The position numbers and the translations under genes are program-made. From positions 1-46,090 of the forward strand of contig NZ_FLQY01000112.1 of the NCBI RefSeq assembly GCF_900089945.1: a DNA stretch of 46,090 nt, in the 5' to 3' direction. Within the stretch, counting starts at the first letter, position 1. Every line of letters begins with the position of its first letter. The DNA comes from Candidatus Propionivibrio aalborgensis (GTDB taxonomy: Bacteria; Pseudomonadota; Gammaproteobacteria; Burkholderiales; Rhodocyclaceae). This document shows positions 15,118 to 25,018 of this stretch, in pieces. The notes under the pieces were generated by a model. That model made no database searches. It worked only from the letters and a program-made list of their open reading frames with translations, and was not told the origin of the DNA.

Positions 15118-16047
15118 CTATGAGCCAACCATGCGCTTGTAGAGCGCCGATATTTCGCCGACGATCCCCCGGCGGAAGAGCAGGACGCAGATCACGAAGA
15201 TGGTGCCCATGATGACGGTGACCAGCGAGCCGACCTTGTCGGCAAGTTCGTTCTGCAGACTCACGATCACCGTAGCCCCGACTACTGGGCCCAGCACCGT
15301 GCCCATGCCGCCGAGGATGGTCATCAGGACCACTTCTCCCGAGCTGTGCCAGTGGGCGTCGGTAAGCGTCGCGAACTTGAACACCAGCATCTTGGTCGCA
15401 CCGGCCAGACCGGCCAGCCCGGCGGAAAGGACGAAGGCGAGCAGCTTGTATTTCGCTACATCGTAGCCGAGGGATATCGCCCGCGGTTCGTTCTCGCGGA
15501 TCGCCTTCAGGATCTGGCCGAAAGGCGAATGGATAGTGCGATAGATCAGGCAGAAACCGAAGACGAAAATCGCCAGCACAAAATAGTAAAGATTCAGGTC
15601 GTTGGCCAAACTGATCAGCCCGAGGAGCTTGCCCCTGGGAACGCCCTGGAGGCCGTCCTCTCCGCCGGTAAAGGGCGCCTGCAGAAAGAAGAAATACACC
15701 ATCTGCGCCAGCGCCAGCGTGACCATGGCGAAATAGATTCCGGTACGACGGATCGCCAGGCTGCCGACCACCCAGCCGAGCAGGGCAGATGCGGCAGCGC
15801 CAGCGAGAATTCCCAGTTCGGGTGGGAAACCCCACCCCTTGATCGCGTAACCGGCAACATAGGCGGCGGTTCCGAAGAAGGCGGCATGACCAAATGAGAG
15901 CAGCCCGGTATAGCCGAGCAGCAGGTTGAAGGCGCAGGCAAACAGCGCAAAACAGAGCACCTTCATGACCAGGACCGGGTAGACAAAGAATGGCAAGACG
16001 ATGCCCAGTACAAGCAGGGCGAGGTAAGCGATTACCGTTCGGTTCAT
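15118..16047 (-). CDS. livM: Branched-chain amino-acid-type ABC transporter permease LivM
   Basis: The 309-residue inner-membrane protein has about nine hydrophobic helices and the LivM signatures GYTGLLSFGHAAFFG, GIYFAMVTLA and the EAA-like loop around KAIRENEPRAISLGYD. It forms the translocation pore with LivH. The ATG at 16047 overlaps the livH stop by 4 nt and gives the normal length; the frame is open further upstream but that part is inside livH. Substrate could be branched-chain amino acids, or urea, amides or aromatic acids as in other members of this family. Confidence 0.93.
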   Translation of the reverse strand: MNRTVIAYLALLVLGIVLPFFVYPVLVMKVLCFALFACAFNLLLGYTGLLSFGHAAFFGTAAYVAGYAIKGWGFPPELGILAGAAASALLGWVVGSLAIRRTGIYFAMVTLALAQMVYFFFLQAPFTGGEDGLQGVPRGKLLGLISLANDLNLYYFVLAIFVFGFCLIYRTIHSPFGQILKAIRENEPRAISLGYDVAKYKLLAFVLSAGLAGLAGATKMLVFKFATLTDAHWHSSGEVVLMTILGGMGTVLGPVVGATVIVSLQNELADKVGSLVTVIMGTIFVICVLLFRRGIVGEISALYKRMVGS

Positions 16048-16931
16048 TTCTCTTTTCCGAACAATCCGGCCGGTCGTACCATCAGCACGATCGCCATGAT
16101 GACGAAGACCACCGTGTTGGACGCCGCCGGGTAGAGCAGATTGGTTATCCCTTCGATCACACCAAGGCCGAGGCCGGTAATGATCGAGCCCAGGATAGAG
16201 CCCATGCCGCCGATGACCACCACGGCGAAGACCGTGATGATCAGATGCGAGCCCATCAGCGGGCTGACCTGAATCACCGGCGCTGCCAGCACGCCGGCGA
16301 ACCCGGCCAGCGCTGCGCCAAAGCCATAGGTCAGCATTACCATTATCGGCACGTTGATGCCGAAGGCCTGGGTCAGCTGGGGATTTTCGGTGGCGGCGCG
16401 CAGATAGGCGCCCAGGCGGGTTTTCTCGATGCCGTACCACGTGGCGAAGCAGACCATCAGCGAAGCGAAAATGACCCAGCCACGATAGTAGGGCAGAAAC
16501 ATGAAGCCCAGGTTGAAGCCGCCCGCGAGTTGAGCGGGGATCTGGTACGGTTGTCCCGAGACGCCATAAGCATTGACGAACAAGCCCTCAATGACCAGTG
16601 CCAGGCCAAAGGTCAGCAGCAGGCCATAGAGATGATCGAGTTTGTAGAGCCAGCGCAGCATGCCGCGTTCGATCAGAACGCCGAACACGCCGATGGCCAG
16701 AGGAGCCAGGATCAGCGCAGGCCAGTAGCCGATTCCCATGTATTCGAGACCCATCCAGGCCAGGAATGCGCCCATCATGTAGAGGGCGCCGTGGGCAAAG
16801 TTGATGATGTTGAGCATGCCGAAGATAACCGCCAAACCGAGGCTGAGTACGGCGTAGAACGAACCGTTCACCAGGCCCAGCATCAGCTGGCCCATCAGCG
16901 CCTGGATCGGTATGTCGAAGAGTGCAGTCAT
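16044..16931 (-). CDS. livH: Branched-chain amino-acid-type ABC transporter permease LivH
   Basis: The 295-residue inner-membrane permease carries the family signatures LVNGSFYAVLSLGLAVIFG, NIINFAHGALYMMGAF and a conserved EAA-type loop near TRLGAYLRAATENPQLTQAFG. Eight or nine helices are visible. It pairs with LivM and overlaps it by 4 nt. The gene is separated from the binding-protein gene by a strong hairpin (16945-16973). Confidence 0.94.
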   Translation of the reverse strand: MTALFDIPIQALMGQLMLGLVNGSFYAVLSLGLAVIFGMLNIINFAHGALYMMGAFLAWMGLEYMGIGYWPALILAPLAIGVFGVLIERGMLRWLYKLDHLYGLLLTFGLALVIEGLFVNAYGVSGQPYQIPAQLAGGFNLGFMFLPYYRGWVIFASLMVCFATWYGIEKTRLGAYLRAATENPQLTQAFGINVPIMVMLTYGFGAALAGFAGVLAAPVIQVSPLMGSHLIITVFAVVVIGGMGSILGSIITGLGLGVIEGITNLLYPAASNTVVFVIMAIVLMVRPAGLFGKEK

Positions 16932-16944
16932 GGCGTTTCATCAC

Positions 16945-16973
16945 GGCGACACGGCGAAGTACGCCGTGTCGCC
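16945..16973 (-). promoter_or_regulatory. Strong intercistronic hairpin between livK and livH
   Basis: GGCGACACGGCG and CGCCGTGTCGCC form a perfect 12-bp stem with a 5-nt loop just after the livK stop. No T-run follows, so it is not a classic terminator. Such hairpins after binding-protein genes usually stabilise the upstream mRNA or reduce read-through, giving more binding protein than permease. Confidence 0.65.
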
Positions 16974-16980
16974 AAGACTG

Positions 16981-18213
16981 TTATTTTTTCACAAGCGGGC
17001 ATTGTGATGCCGACAGCGGCTGGAACGCATCTTCGCCGGAAACCACAGCCTTGATGTCGTAATAATCCCAGGGGTACTTCGACTCGGACGGCTTCTTCAC
17101 CTGCATCAGATACATATCGTGGATCATGCGGCCATTCTCACGGATCTTGCCGTTCTTGGCGAAGAAGTCATTGATCGGAGTTGACTTCATCTTCGCCATG
17201 ACCGCTGCCGCTTCATCCGTCCCGGCTGCCATGACCGCCTTCAGATAGGTGGTGACCGCCGAGTAGTCTCCCGCCTGCACCATGGTCGGATTGCGCTTGG
17301 TCTTGTCGAAAAAGCGTTTGCTGAACTTGCGCGTTTCGTCATCCTTGTCCCAGTAGAAGCCCGAAGTCAGCAGCATGCCCTGGGTGGTTTGCAGACCAAG
17401 GGCATGAATGTCGGTGATGAACATCAGGAGTCCGGCGAGTTGCTGATTCTTGGTGATACCGAATTCGCTGGCTGCCTTGATCGAATTGATGGTATCGCCG
17501 CCGGCATTGGCCAGACCGATGATCTTGGCCTTCGATGCCTGTGCTTGCAGCAGGTAGGACGAGAAGTCCGAGGCATTGAGAGGGTGCCGTACCGAGCCCA
17601 GAACCTTGCCGCCGTTGGCCTTGACAACGTCAGAGGTGTCCTTCTCCAGCGAGTGCCCGAAGGCATAGTCGGCGGTTAGGAAGAACCAGGTGTCGCCGCC
17701 ATTCTTGACGATCGCCTTGCCGGCGACGTTTGCCAGCGCATAAGTGTCATAGGCGTAATGCACCGTATTTGGCGTGCAATCCTGATCGGTCAGCCGCGTC
17801 GAACCGGAGCCGACGAATATCGCGATTCGCTTCTTTTCTTGCGTCACTTTGCCAACGGCCAGCGACACGCCGGAATTGAGCAAGTCGGTCACCATGTCCA
17901 CGCCCTCGGTGTCGTACCATTCGCGCACCTTGTTCGAGCCGACGTCGGCCTTGTTCTGGTGGTCGGCATAAACCATCTCGATGGCGAACTTCGGTTTGTA
18001 CTGCGCCTTGAAGTCGTCGATCGCCATCTGCACCGCAGAAACCGCGCCTTGACCTCCAAGGTCGGAGTAGACGCCGGACATGTCGGTAAGCACGCCGATC
18101 TTGACCATGTTGCCCGAGATATTCATGGCGGCGGGCTTCACCTCTGCCGAGGCGAAGTTGGCGGCCGGAATCAGTAGCGCTGCAAGCGCGACGTTAAGCA
18201 GTTTGTATTTCAT
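16981..18213 (-). CDS. livK: Periplasmic substrate-binding protein, LivK family
   Basis: The 410-residue protein has a signal peptide (1-23, ending in ASA) and the type I periplasmic-binding fold: VKIGVLTDMSGVYSDLGG near the N-terminus, then the two-lobed pattern with GSGSTRLTD and the hinge sequence. The start ATG has AGGAG upstream; the frame extends further but that part lies in the livF-livK spacer. It is larger than LivJ/LivK of E. coli and closer to amide-, urea- or aromatic-acid-binding members, so the ligand is not certain. Confidence 0.9.
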   Translation of the reverse strand: MKYKLLNVALAALLIPAANFASAEVKPAAMNISGNMVKIGVLTDMSGVYSDLGGQGAVSAVQMAIDDFKAQYKPKFAIEMVYADHQNKADVGSNKVREWYDTEGVDMVTDLLNSGVSLAVGKVTQEKKRIAIFVGSGSTRLTDQDCTPNTVHYAYDTYALANVAGKAIVKNGGDTWFFLTADYAFGHSLEKDTSDVVKANGGKVLGSVRHPLNASDFSSYLLQAQASKAKIIGLANAGGDTINSIKAASEFGITKNQQLAGLLMFITDIHALGLQTTQGMLLTSGFYWDKDDETRKFSKRFFDKTKRNPTMVQAGDYSAVTTYLKAVMAAGTDEAAAVMAKMKSTPINDFFAKNGKIRENGRMIHDMYLMQVKKPSESKYPWDYYDIKAVVSGEDAFQPLSASQCPLVKK

Positions 18214-18271
18214 GGTTTTGTCTCCTGTGGTTGTTGTGCGCCGGATAATGCAATCCGACAGTTGAAACGCC

Positions 18272-18982
18272 TTAGACTCCAAGATACTCCTGCAACAATT
18301 CCTGCTTGGTTTCAATCTCGTTTTGAGCAATTTCGGCAGCGATCTGTCCATGCTCGACAATGTACATGCGATCCGCCAACGGCGCCGCAAAATGGAAATT
18401 CTGTTCGACCAGAACAATCGTGAACCCCTTGCTTTTCAAGTCGCCGATCACCTGTCCAAGCTGTTGCACGATCACTGGTGCAAGTCCTTCCGAAATCTCG
18501 TCGAGTAGCAACAGTTGCGCACCGCTGCGCAGGATGCGCGCCATGGCCAGCATCTGTTGTTCCCCGCCGGACAGGCGTGTGCCCTGGCTATGACGGCGCT
18601 CGGCAAGATTCGGAAACATTGCGTAGATTTCGTCCAGACGCATGCCTCCGCTGCCAACCTTGGGCGGAAGCAGGAGATTCTCTTCGCAACTCAGACTGGC
18701 GTAAATGCCGCGTTCCTCCGGGCAGTAACCTACGCCTAGCTGTGCGATGCGGTGCGTTGCCATGCTGACGGTTTCGCGTCCATTGAGCATGATCGACCCC
18801 GTTCTTTTGCCGGTGAGGCCGAGGATGGCGCGCAGCGTGGTGGTACGGCCGGCACCATTCCTGCCGAGCAGCGATACGCACTCGCCGCGGTTCACCCGCA
18901 AATCCATGCCATGCAAGATATGCGATTCACCATAGAAGGCATGCAGGTCGCTGATGCGCAAATATTCAACGGCCGACGTCAC
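18272..18982 (-). CDS. livF: ABC transporter ATPase LivF with Arg in the Walker A motif
   Basis: The 236-residue ATPase contains the signature RLSGGEQQMLAMAR, Walker B LLLLDEISEGL and the switch His in LVEQNFHFA (an Asn-Phe-His form). Its Walker A is GRNGAGRTT, so the conserved Lys is Arg; the codon is CGT. I have seen this substitution in some betaproteobacterial LivF proteins, so it may be a lineage trait. Its ATG overlaps the livG stop by 4 nt. It works as a heterodimer with LivG on the cytoplasmic face. Confidence 0.92.
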   Translation of the reverse strand: MTSAVEYLRISDLHAFYGESHILHGMDLRVNRGECVSLLGRNGAGRTTTLRAILGLTGKRTGSIMLNGRETVSMATHRIAQLGVGYCPEERGIYASLSCEENLLLPPKVGSGGMRLDEIYAMFPNLAERRHSQGTRLSGGEQQMLAMARILRSGAQLLLLDEISEGLAPVIVQQLGQVIGDLKSKGFTIVLVEQNFHFAAPLADRMYIVEHGQIAAEIAQNEIETKQELLQEYLGV

Positions 18983-19752
18983 GCCTGACTCCCGGAAGCC
19001 TCATTCTCGGCCGTCCCCATGTAGGCCTCGATAACCTGCGGATTTTTGGCGACTTCGGCATAGGGCCCTTCGGCCAGTACGGAGCCGCGCGCAAGAACCG
19101 TGATCGTGTCCGAGATGCCGGCAACGACCTTCATGTTGTGTTCGACCATGAGGATGGTGCGATCCGCCGAGACCTTTTTGATCAGTTGCATTACGCGGTC
19201 CACATCCTCGTGGCCCATTCCCTGGGTCGGTTCGTCGAGCAGGATAAGTTCGGGTTCCAGAGCCAGTGTCGTGGCAATTTCCAAAGCGCGCTTCTGGCCA
19301 TAGGGCAACTCGACGGCAACCATCCGGTTCTGAGCATCCAGGCCCACTTCGGCCAGCAATTCGATGGCGCGCGTGTCGAGGCGTGACAGGGTTTTGTCCG
19401 AGCGCCAGAAATAGAATGAACCGCCGAGCTTCCGCTGCAAGGCGATGCGTACGTTCTCAAGCACGGTCAGATGCGGAAATACCGCCGAAATCTGGAAGGA
19501 ACGGACGATCCCGCGCCGCGCGATCTTTGCCGGCGGGTCGCCCGTGATGTCGATGTTGTTGAATCGGATGGCGCCGCGGGTGGGCTGGAGAAACTTGGTG
19601 AGCAGGTTGAAGCAGGTGGTCTTGCCTGCGCCATTCGGGCCGATCATCGCGTGAATATGCCCGCGCCTGACTTTCAGACTGACGTTATCGACAGCGACAA
19701 ATCCCTTGAATTCCTTGACCAGATTATCCGTTTCAAGAATGTAGTCGTTCAT
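18979..19752 (-). CDS. livG: ABC transporter ATPase LivG
   Basis: The 257-residue ATPase has a normal Walker A (GPNGAGKTT), the extended LivG loop with ENVRIALQRK, a signature region PYGQKRALEIATTLA and Walker B LILLDEPTQGM, with the switch His in MVEHNMKVV. The ATG at 19752 gives the family start (MNDYILETDNLVKEF); the frame extends upstream by 24 codons without a ribosome-binding site. It is the first gene of the minus-strand operon livG-livF-livK-livH-livM, an order that differs from the E. coli one. Confidence 0.93.
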   Translation of the reverse strand: MNDYILETDNLVKEFKGFVAVDNVSLKVRRGHIHAMIGPNGAGKTTCFNLLTKFLQPTRGAIRFNNIDITGDPPAKIARRGIVRSFQISAVFPHLTVLENVRIALQRKLGGSFYFWRSDKTLSRLDTRAIELLAEVGLDAQNRMVAVELPYGQKRALEIATTLALEPELILLDEPTQGMGHEDVDRVMQLIKKVSADRTILMVEHNMKVVAGISDTITVLARGSVLAEGPYAEVAKNPQVIEAYMGTAENEASGSQA

Positions 19753-19915
19753 AGCCCTGGATTTTGCCCTTCGTCTTGGACGTCGCCACGCGTGTCGCAT
19801 GAGCATCCCTCGAACGGGATGCATCGGCGGATTATCAGACAGGCAATTGCTTTAGGCAAGCAAGAATATTACTCATTCCAACGCGCGTGATGGAAGGTGT
19901 TTCAATCGACCAGCC

Positions 19916-19931
19916 TCTGTTGCGCAACAGA
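19916..19931. repeat. 16-bp perfect palindrome between livG and oxyR
   Basis: TCTGTTGCGCAACAGA reads the same on both strands. It sits in the spacer between the end of oxyR (19991) and the start of livG (19752), about 165 bp upstream of livG, so it could be an operator of the liv operon or part of the oxyR terminator. No T-run is present. Confidence 0.4.
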
Positions 19932-19990
19932 AGAAGCAGGCCTTCCGGCAGGCAACTTCATGCTGGTCGGAGCCGGTCGCACCAGAAACG

Positions 19991-20887
19991 TCAGAATGCT
20001 GTTCGTATAATATCCGCCAGTATTCTGAGTTCTTCCATGCGCGAGGTGGAGCGCCGCGCGACGAGGGCGATGGTGCGCTTGGGGCTGGGCTCGCTCATCG
20101 GGCGTGCGACCAGACCGGGGCTTTTCGCCAGTCCGCTCCTTATCGCCATTTCCGGCACTAGCGCGATACCAAGCCTGGATTCGACCATTTGCACCAGGGT
20201 CAGCAGGCTGGTCGCTTCCATGTCCGTTGACGATTGATGGCTTGATTCTCCGCAGGCATACAGTGCGTGATCGCGCAGGCAATGCCCCTCTTCGAGGAGC
20301 AACAGGTGATCGGTCAGTGATGGCGACACACGGATCGTTTTCGGCTGAACTTCCGGATCGTCTTTCCGCCCGACGAGCCACAGGGCGTCGTCGAAGAGCG
20401 TCTCTACGAGCAGGTTTGCCGTGTCATACGGCAGGGCGATCAGGGCAAAATCGAGTTGGCCGTCTTCCAGACGCAGCAGCAGATTGGCCGTCACATCCTC
20501 GCGCAGTGCCAGTTGCAACTCAGGATAGCGTTCGCGCAACAAGGGCAGGGAAAGCGGTAACACGAAGGGGGCGATTGTCGGGATGACGCCGAGGCGCAGT
20601 CGCCCTGTCATCGGCTCCAACGCCCCGGCCGCCAGGTCGGCCAGATCGTGCGTTGCGGCGAGTATGACGCGTGCCCGGCGAGCGATTTCCAGCCCGATGC
20701 GGGTCATCAGAACAACCTGCCTGTCGCGCTCGACCAGTTGCGTTCCGAGAATATTTTCCAGCTCCTTGAGTCCGGCACTCAGGGTTGGCTGGCTTACAAA
20801 ACAGGCTTCTGCCGCGCGTGTGAAATTGAGCTGCTCGGAGAGGGCGACCAGGTATTGGAGTTGCTTGAGCGATGGCAATGGCATCAT
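19991..20887 (-). CDS. oxyR: Hydrogen-peroxide-sensing LysR-type regulator OxyR
   Basis: The 298-residue protein has an N-terminal winged helix (FTRAAEACFVSQPTLSAGLKEL in part, 22-43) and a C-terminal effector domain. The redox pair is conserved: Cys203 in LEEGHCLRDHAL and Cys212, nine residues later as in E. coli OxyR (C199/C208). A peroxide-induced disulfide should switch it to activator form. It is divergent from the catalase gene across 157 bp, the classic oxyR-kat arrangement. Two ATG codons are adjacent (20887 and 20884); either could be used. Confidence 0.95.
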   Translation of the reverse strand: MMPLPSLKQLQYLVALSEQLNFTRAAEACFVSQPTLSAGLKELENILGTQLVERDRQVVLMTRIGLEIARRARVILAATHDLADLAAGALEPMTGRLRLGVIPTIAPFVLPLSLPLLRERYPELQLALREDVTANLLLRLEDGQLDFALIALPYDTANLLVETLFDDALWLVGRKDDPEVQPKTIRVSPSLTDHLLLLEEGHCLRDHALYACGESSHQSSTDMEATSLLTLVQMVESRLGIALVPEMAIRSGLAKSPGLVARPMSEPSPKRTIALVARRSTSRMEELRILADIIRTAF

Positions 20888-21044
20888 GGTGTGCTCGGCG
20901 CGTTATTGAGATATTCGATAAACAGTCAAAATATTATTCATTTAGGAATTATAGCCACATTGTCTACAGTGAGTTTGAACACGTCGTCTCGACGACCTGC
21001 CCATTTGAGCTATCACCGTTTTCAACCTCGAAAGGAGTCTCGAT

Positions 21045-22496
21045 ATGAGCAACAAACTTACCACTGCCGCAGGTTGCCCGGTAGTTGACAACCAGAACAG
21101 CATGACTGCGGGACCGCGCGGGCCGGTCCTGTTGCAGGATGTCTGGCTGCTCGAAAAACTGGCGCACTTCGACCGCGAGGTCATTCCCGAGCGGCGCATG
21201 CATGCCAAGGGTTCTGGTGCCTATGGCACGTTCACCGTGACGAACGATATTACGAAATTCACCCGGGCGAAGGTATTCTCTCGGGTCGGCAAGAAAACCG
21301 ATCTTTTCGCCCGTTTCACTACGGTGGCCGGAGAACGAGGCGCCGCCGACGCCGAGCGCGATATCCGCGGTTTTGCCGTCAAGTTCTACAGCGAAGAAGG
21401 CAACTGGGACATGGTTGGCAACAACACGCCGGTATTCTTTCTGCGCGACCCGCTCAAGTTTCCGGACCTCAACCACGCGGTCAAACGCGACCCTCGCACC
21501 AACATGCGCAGTGCGAAGAACAACTGGGATTTCTGGACATCGCTACCCGAGGCATTGCATCAGGTGACCATCGTCATGAGCGACCGTGGCCTGCCGGCGA
21601 CCTATCGTCACATGCACGGCTTTGCCTCGCACACCTTCAGCCTGATCAATGCGCGAAATGAGCGTTTCTGGGTCAAGTTCCACTTCAAGTCGCAGCAGGG
21701 CATCAAGAACCTGACCGACGCCGAGGCCGAAGCGATTATCGGCCAGGATCGCGAGAGTCATCAGCGCGATCTCTTCGAGAGCATCGAAAATGGCGACTAT
21801 CCAAAGTGGACGATGTACGTACAGATCATGCCGGAGGCGGATGCCGCAAGGGTACCGTACAACCCCTTCGACCTGACCAAGGTGTGGCCGCACAAGGATT
21901 ACCCGTTGATCGAAGTGGGTGTGATGGAGCTTGACCGCAACCCGGAAAACTTCTTCGCCGAAGTCGAGCAATCAGCTTTCAATCCGGCCGCTGTGGTGCC
22001 GGGGATCGGCTTCTCGCCGGACAAGATGCTGCAGGCGCGTCTCTTCTCCTACGGCGATGCGCAGCGTTACCGGTTGGGCGTCAATCACCATCAGATTCCC
22101 GTGAACGCCCCGCGTTGCCCTGTCCATAGCTATCACCGCGACGGCAGTATGCGGGTGGATGGCAACCACGGCGGTACGCTTGGTTACGAACCCAACGACC
22201 AGGGCGAATGGGCCGAGCAGCCGGACTTCTCCGAGCCGCCGCTGAGCATCGACGGCGCGGCCGATCACTGGAACCACCGCGAAGACACCGACTACTTCTC
22301 GCAACCAGGCAATCTCTTCCGCCTGATGAGCCCGGCACAGCAACAGGTTTTGTTCGAGAATACGGCACGCTCGGTGGGTGGGGCGCCAAAGGAAATTCAG
22401 TTGCGCCACATCCGCAATTGCCTGAAAGCCGACCCGGCCTATGGACAAGGCGTTGCCAATGCCTTGGGCGTTCCGGTGAACGAGCTTGGCGCTTAG
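21045..22496 (+). CDS. katA: Monofunctional heme catalase (small-subunit type)
   Basis: The 483-residue enzyme dismutates H2O2 in the cytoplasm. Distal His53 ([12 protein letters not shown]), the distal Asn in VGNNTPVFF (126/127) and proximal Tyr336 ([14 protein letters not shown]) are all present. The size fits the small-subunit clade, with no C-terminal flavodoxin-like domain. AAAGGAG precedes the ATG. OxyR next door is the likely activator; the 157-bp spacer is AT-rich, but I could not align it convincingly to the four-part OxyR consensus. The gene overlaps the convergent hisC by 4 bp. Confidence 0.96.
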   Translation: MSNKLTTAAGCPVVDNQNSMTAGPRGPVLLQDVWLLEKLAHFDREVIPERRMHAKGSGAYGTFTVTNDITKFTRAKVFSRVGKKTDLFARFTTVAGERGAADAERDIRGFAVKFYSEEGNWDMVGNNTPVFFLRDPLKFPDLNHAVKRDPRTNMRSAKNNWDFWTSLPEALHQVTIVMSDRGLPATYRHMHGFASHTFSLINARNERFWVKFHFKSQQGIKNLTDAEAEAIIGQDRESHQRDLFESIENGDYPKWTMYVQIMPEADAARVPYNPFDLTKVWPHKDYPLIEVGVMELDRNPENFFAEVEQSAFNPAAVVPGIGFSPDKMLQARLFSYGDAQRYRLGVNHHQIPVNAPRCPVHSYHRDGSMRVDGNHGGTLGYEPNDQGEWAEQPDFSEPPLSIDGAADHWNHREDTDYFSQPGNLFRLMSPAQQQVLFENTARSVGGAPKEIQLRHIRNCLKADPAYGQGVANALGVPVNELGA

Positions 22497-23578
22497 CCGA
22501 GAATCTCCCTAAGCGCATCAACCAGCAATTGGCACTGCGTATCGGTTCCAACCGTGATGCGCAGGTGCTGATCGATGCGCGGCAATTTAAAGTGACGGAC
22601 GATGACCTTGCGCTGGCGAAGTTCGGTGGCCAGTTGTGCGGCATCGTGCTGCGGATGCCGCGTGAAGATGAAGTTGGCCGCCGAAGGCAGAACGTCGAAG
22701 CCCAGTCTTTCAAGGGCGTCGGTCAGTGAGGCACGACTTTGCATGACGGCTTGTCGCGTTTGCTCAAGGTGTGGTTTGTCGCCCAGTGCGGCGGTGGCGC
22801 CGACAATGGCCAGGCGGTCGAGCGGGTAGGAATTGAAGCTGTTCTTGACGCGTTCCAGGGCGTCGATCAGGGCAGCATTTCCAACGGCATAACCGACGCG
22901 AAGTCCGGCCAGCGAATGCGATTTGGAAAGCGTCCGGATCACCAGCAGATTCGGGTAACGATTGATCAGCGCGATGGCCGTGGGAACGACCTGTTCGCTG
23001 AAGTCGATGTAGGCTTCGTCGACGACCACGACTGACGTCGGATGAGCAGCCACCAGACGTTCTATCTCGGCCAGCCGCAGCAGGTGGCCGGTCGGTGCGT
23101 TGGGGTTGGCGATGACGATGCCACCGTTGCCTTGCCGGAAGTCGTCGACGCAAATTTCAAAGCGTTCGTTGAGCGGAACGGTGATGTGATCCACGCCGTA
23201 TAACCCGCAATACACCGGATAAAAGCTGTACGAAATGTCGGGCAGAAGGATCGGCGCATCGTGTTTCAGGAGCGCCATGAACGCGTGCGCCAACACCTCG
23301 TCGGAGCCGTTGCCGACAAAAACCTGAGCCGGCGTGAGCGCTTGATCTGCGAAGTGATTGACGATTGCTCCCCTGAGCCGGTCGGCGTTGGGGTCGGGGT
23401 AGAGTCGCAGGCTGGCTCCGTCGCTTCCCAATTCCTCCCGCATCGCATCGACCGCGCGGGCCGACGGCGGATAGGGGTTTTCATTGGTGTTCAGTTTGAC
23501 CAGATCGGGCATTTTGGGCTGCTCGCCCGGAACGTAGGGCGACAGGTTGTGAACGAGGGTGCTCCAGAACGGATTCAT
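22493..23578 (-). CDS. hisC: Histidinol-phosphate aminotransferase
   Basis: The 361-residue PLP enzyme converts imidazole-acetol phosphate to histidinol phosphate. Seen are the N-terminal [12 protein letters not shown], the substrate/PLP region NPNAPTG, the VVDEAYIDF aspartate and the PLP Lys in [16 protein letters not shown]. The ATG at 23578 matches the family start; the longer frame to 23635 lies in the hisB promoter region. It is unusual that hisC points away from hisB; in relatives it is upstream of hisB on the same strand. Its 3' end overlaps the catalase gene. Confidence 0.95.
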   Translation of the reverse strand: MNPFWSTLVHNLSPYVPGEQPKMPDLVKLNTNENPYPPSARAVDAMREELGSDGASLRLYPDPNADRLRGAIVNHFADQALTPAQVFVGNGSDEVLAHAFMALLKHDAPILLPDISYSFYPVYCGLYGVDHITVPLNERFEICVDDFRQGNGGIVIANPNAPTGHLLRLAEIERLVAAHPTSVVVVDEAYIDFSEQVVPTAIALINRYPNLLVIRTLSKSHSLAGLRVGYAVGNAALIDALERVKNSFNSYPLDRLAIVGATAALGDKPHLEQTRQAVMQSRASLTDALERLGFDVLPSAANFIFTRHPQHDAAQLATELRQRKVIVRHFKLPRIDQHLRITVGTDTQCQLLVDALREILG

Positions 23579-23720
23579 CAAAGGCTCGCAAGGTCGAATG
23601 CAGCGGAAGCGGTAAATGGTATCATGCGCAAGCACTGGCTTTATCTGGCCGGAGCGAGCCTCAACGGTTCAAACCGATGGTCGGATTAATCGATTTTTGC
23701 CACTTTGCGACGGAAATTAC

Positions 23721-24308
23721 ATGCGGCAAGCCGAAATCAGCAGAAACACCCTGGAAACGCAGATCACGGTTCGATTGAACCTTGATGGCAGCGGACAAAG
23801 CCGTCTGGCGACCGGTGTCCCCTTCCTCGATCACATGCTCGACCAGATTGCACGTCACGGGATGCTGGATCTTGAGGTCGAGGCGCAGGGCGATCTGCAC
23901 ATTGACGCACATCACACCGTTGAAGACATCGGCATCACGATCGGTCAGGCCCTCGTCAAGGCGTGGGGTGACAAGAACGGCTTGCGACGTTATGGGCACG
24001 CCTATGTGCCTCTTGACGAAGCGTTGTCGCGCGTCGTGATCGACCTTTCCGGACGACCGGGACTGGTATTCAACGTCGACTTCAAACGTGCGATGGTCGG
24101 CGCTTTTGATGTGGATCTGACCCACGAGTTCTTCCAGGGGCTGGTCAATCACGCCCTGATGACCATCCATGTCGACAACTTGCGCGGCGAGAATGCGCAC
24201 CACCAGGCCGAGACGGTTTTCAAGGCCTTCGGCCGCGCCTTGCGCATGGCGGTGGAAGCCGATCCGCGGGCGGCGGGCAGCATCCCTTCAACCAAGGGAA
24301 GCCTTTGA
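23721..24308 (+). CDS. hisB: Imidazoleglycerol-phosphate dehydratase
   Basis: The 195-residue monofunctional enzyme has the usual length and the metal-binding repeats HHTVEDIGI and NAHHQAET, plus [12 protein letters not shown] and LSGRPGL. It makes imidazole-acetol phosphate. The ATG at 23721 is the family start. It opens the plus-strand run hisB-hisH-hisA-hisF-hisI, and its stop overlaps the hisH ATG by one base (TGATG). Confidence 0.96.
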   Translation: MRQAEISRNTLETQITVRLNLDGSGQSRLATGVPFLDHMLDQIARHGMLDLEVEAQGDLHIDAHHTVEDIGITIGQALVKAWGDKNGLRRYGHAYVPLDEALSRVVIDLSGRPGLVFNVDFKRAMVGAFDVDLTHEFFQGLVNHALMTIHVDNLRGENAHHQAETVFKAFGRALRMAVEADPRAAGSIPSTKGSL

Positions 24309-24958
24309 TGGCATCAACTGCGGGCAGTATTGCAGTGATCGACTACGGCATGGGAAATCTGCGCTCGGTGTGGCAGGCACTGGTCCATGTGGCCGATGGC
24401 CGTGACGTGGTCGTTACCGCCGACCCGGCGGTAGTCGCTGCGGCCGAGCGGGTGGTTTTCCCTGGTCAGGGCGCCATGCCTGATTGCATGCGCGAGCTCG
24501 ATGCGCGCGGTTTGCGGCAGGTCGTGCTGGAGACGGCAAGGACCAAGCCCTTTCTTGGAATTTGCATTGGCCTGCAAATGCTCTTTGAACACAGCGACGA
24601 GGGCGATGTGTCCGGTCTGGGTGTATTTGCCGGGAATGTTCGCCGTTTCGCAGCGGAACGGATGGTTAACGCATCAGGCGAAAAGCTGAAGGTGCCGCAC
24701 ATGGGATGGAATGAAGTGCGGCAAATCAGACAACACCCGCTTTGGAGTGGAATTCCCGACGGCGCGCGCTTTTATTTCGTGCACAGCTATTGCGTGACTC
24801 CTGGCGATGCCGATTGCATCGCCGGCATGACGGACTACGGTACCCCCTTTACCAGTGTGGTGGCACGAGATAATATCTTCGCCATCCAATGCCATCCGGA
24901 GAAGAGTGCCAAAGCGGGGCTCGCCCTGTTATCCAATTTCCTTCAATGGAAGCCCTGA
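24308..24958 (+). CDS. hisH: Imidazole glycerol phosphate synthase, glutaminase subunit
   Basis: The 216-residue class I amidotransferase carries the nucleophile Cys in FLGICIGLQML and the His/Glu pair in IQCHPEKS. It supplies ammonia to HisF. The ATG overlaps the hisB stop. A TTG immediately before it is in frame but need not be used. Confidence 0.96.
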   Translation: MASTAGSIAVIDYGMGNLRSVWQALVHVADGRDVVVTADPAVVAAAERVVFPGQGAMPDCMRELDARGLRQVVLETARTKPFLGICIGLQMLFEHSDEGDVSGLGVFAGNVRRFAAERMVNASGEKLKVPHMGWNEVRQIRQHPLWSGIPDGARFYFVHSYCVTPGDADCIAGMTDYGTPFTSVVARDNIFAIQCHPEKSAKAGLALLSNFLQWKP

Positions 24959-25018
24959 ACGGGTACGCCGGCACCATTCTCGTTGACTCTTTAATTTCAC
25001 TACCTTTCACTTTTCAAA

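Noticed and set aside
15990-17054. Plus-strand open frame of 354 codons
   Set aside because: Antisense to livH and the livK 3' end; no domain and shadow-like composition.
20888-21044. OxyR binding site in the oxyR-katA spacer
   Set aside because: Expected from context and AT-rich, but I could not align the four ATAG/CTAT elements at the right spacing, so no site is called.
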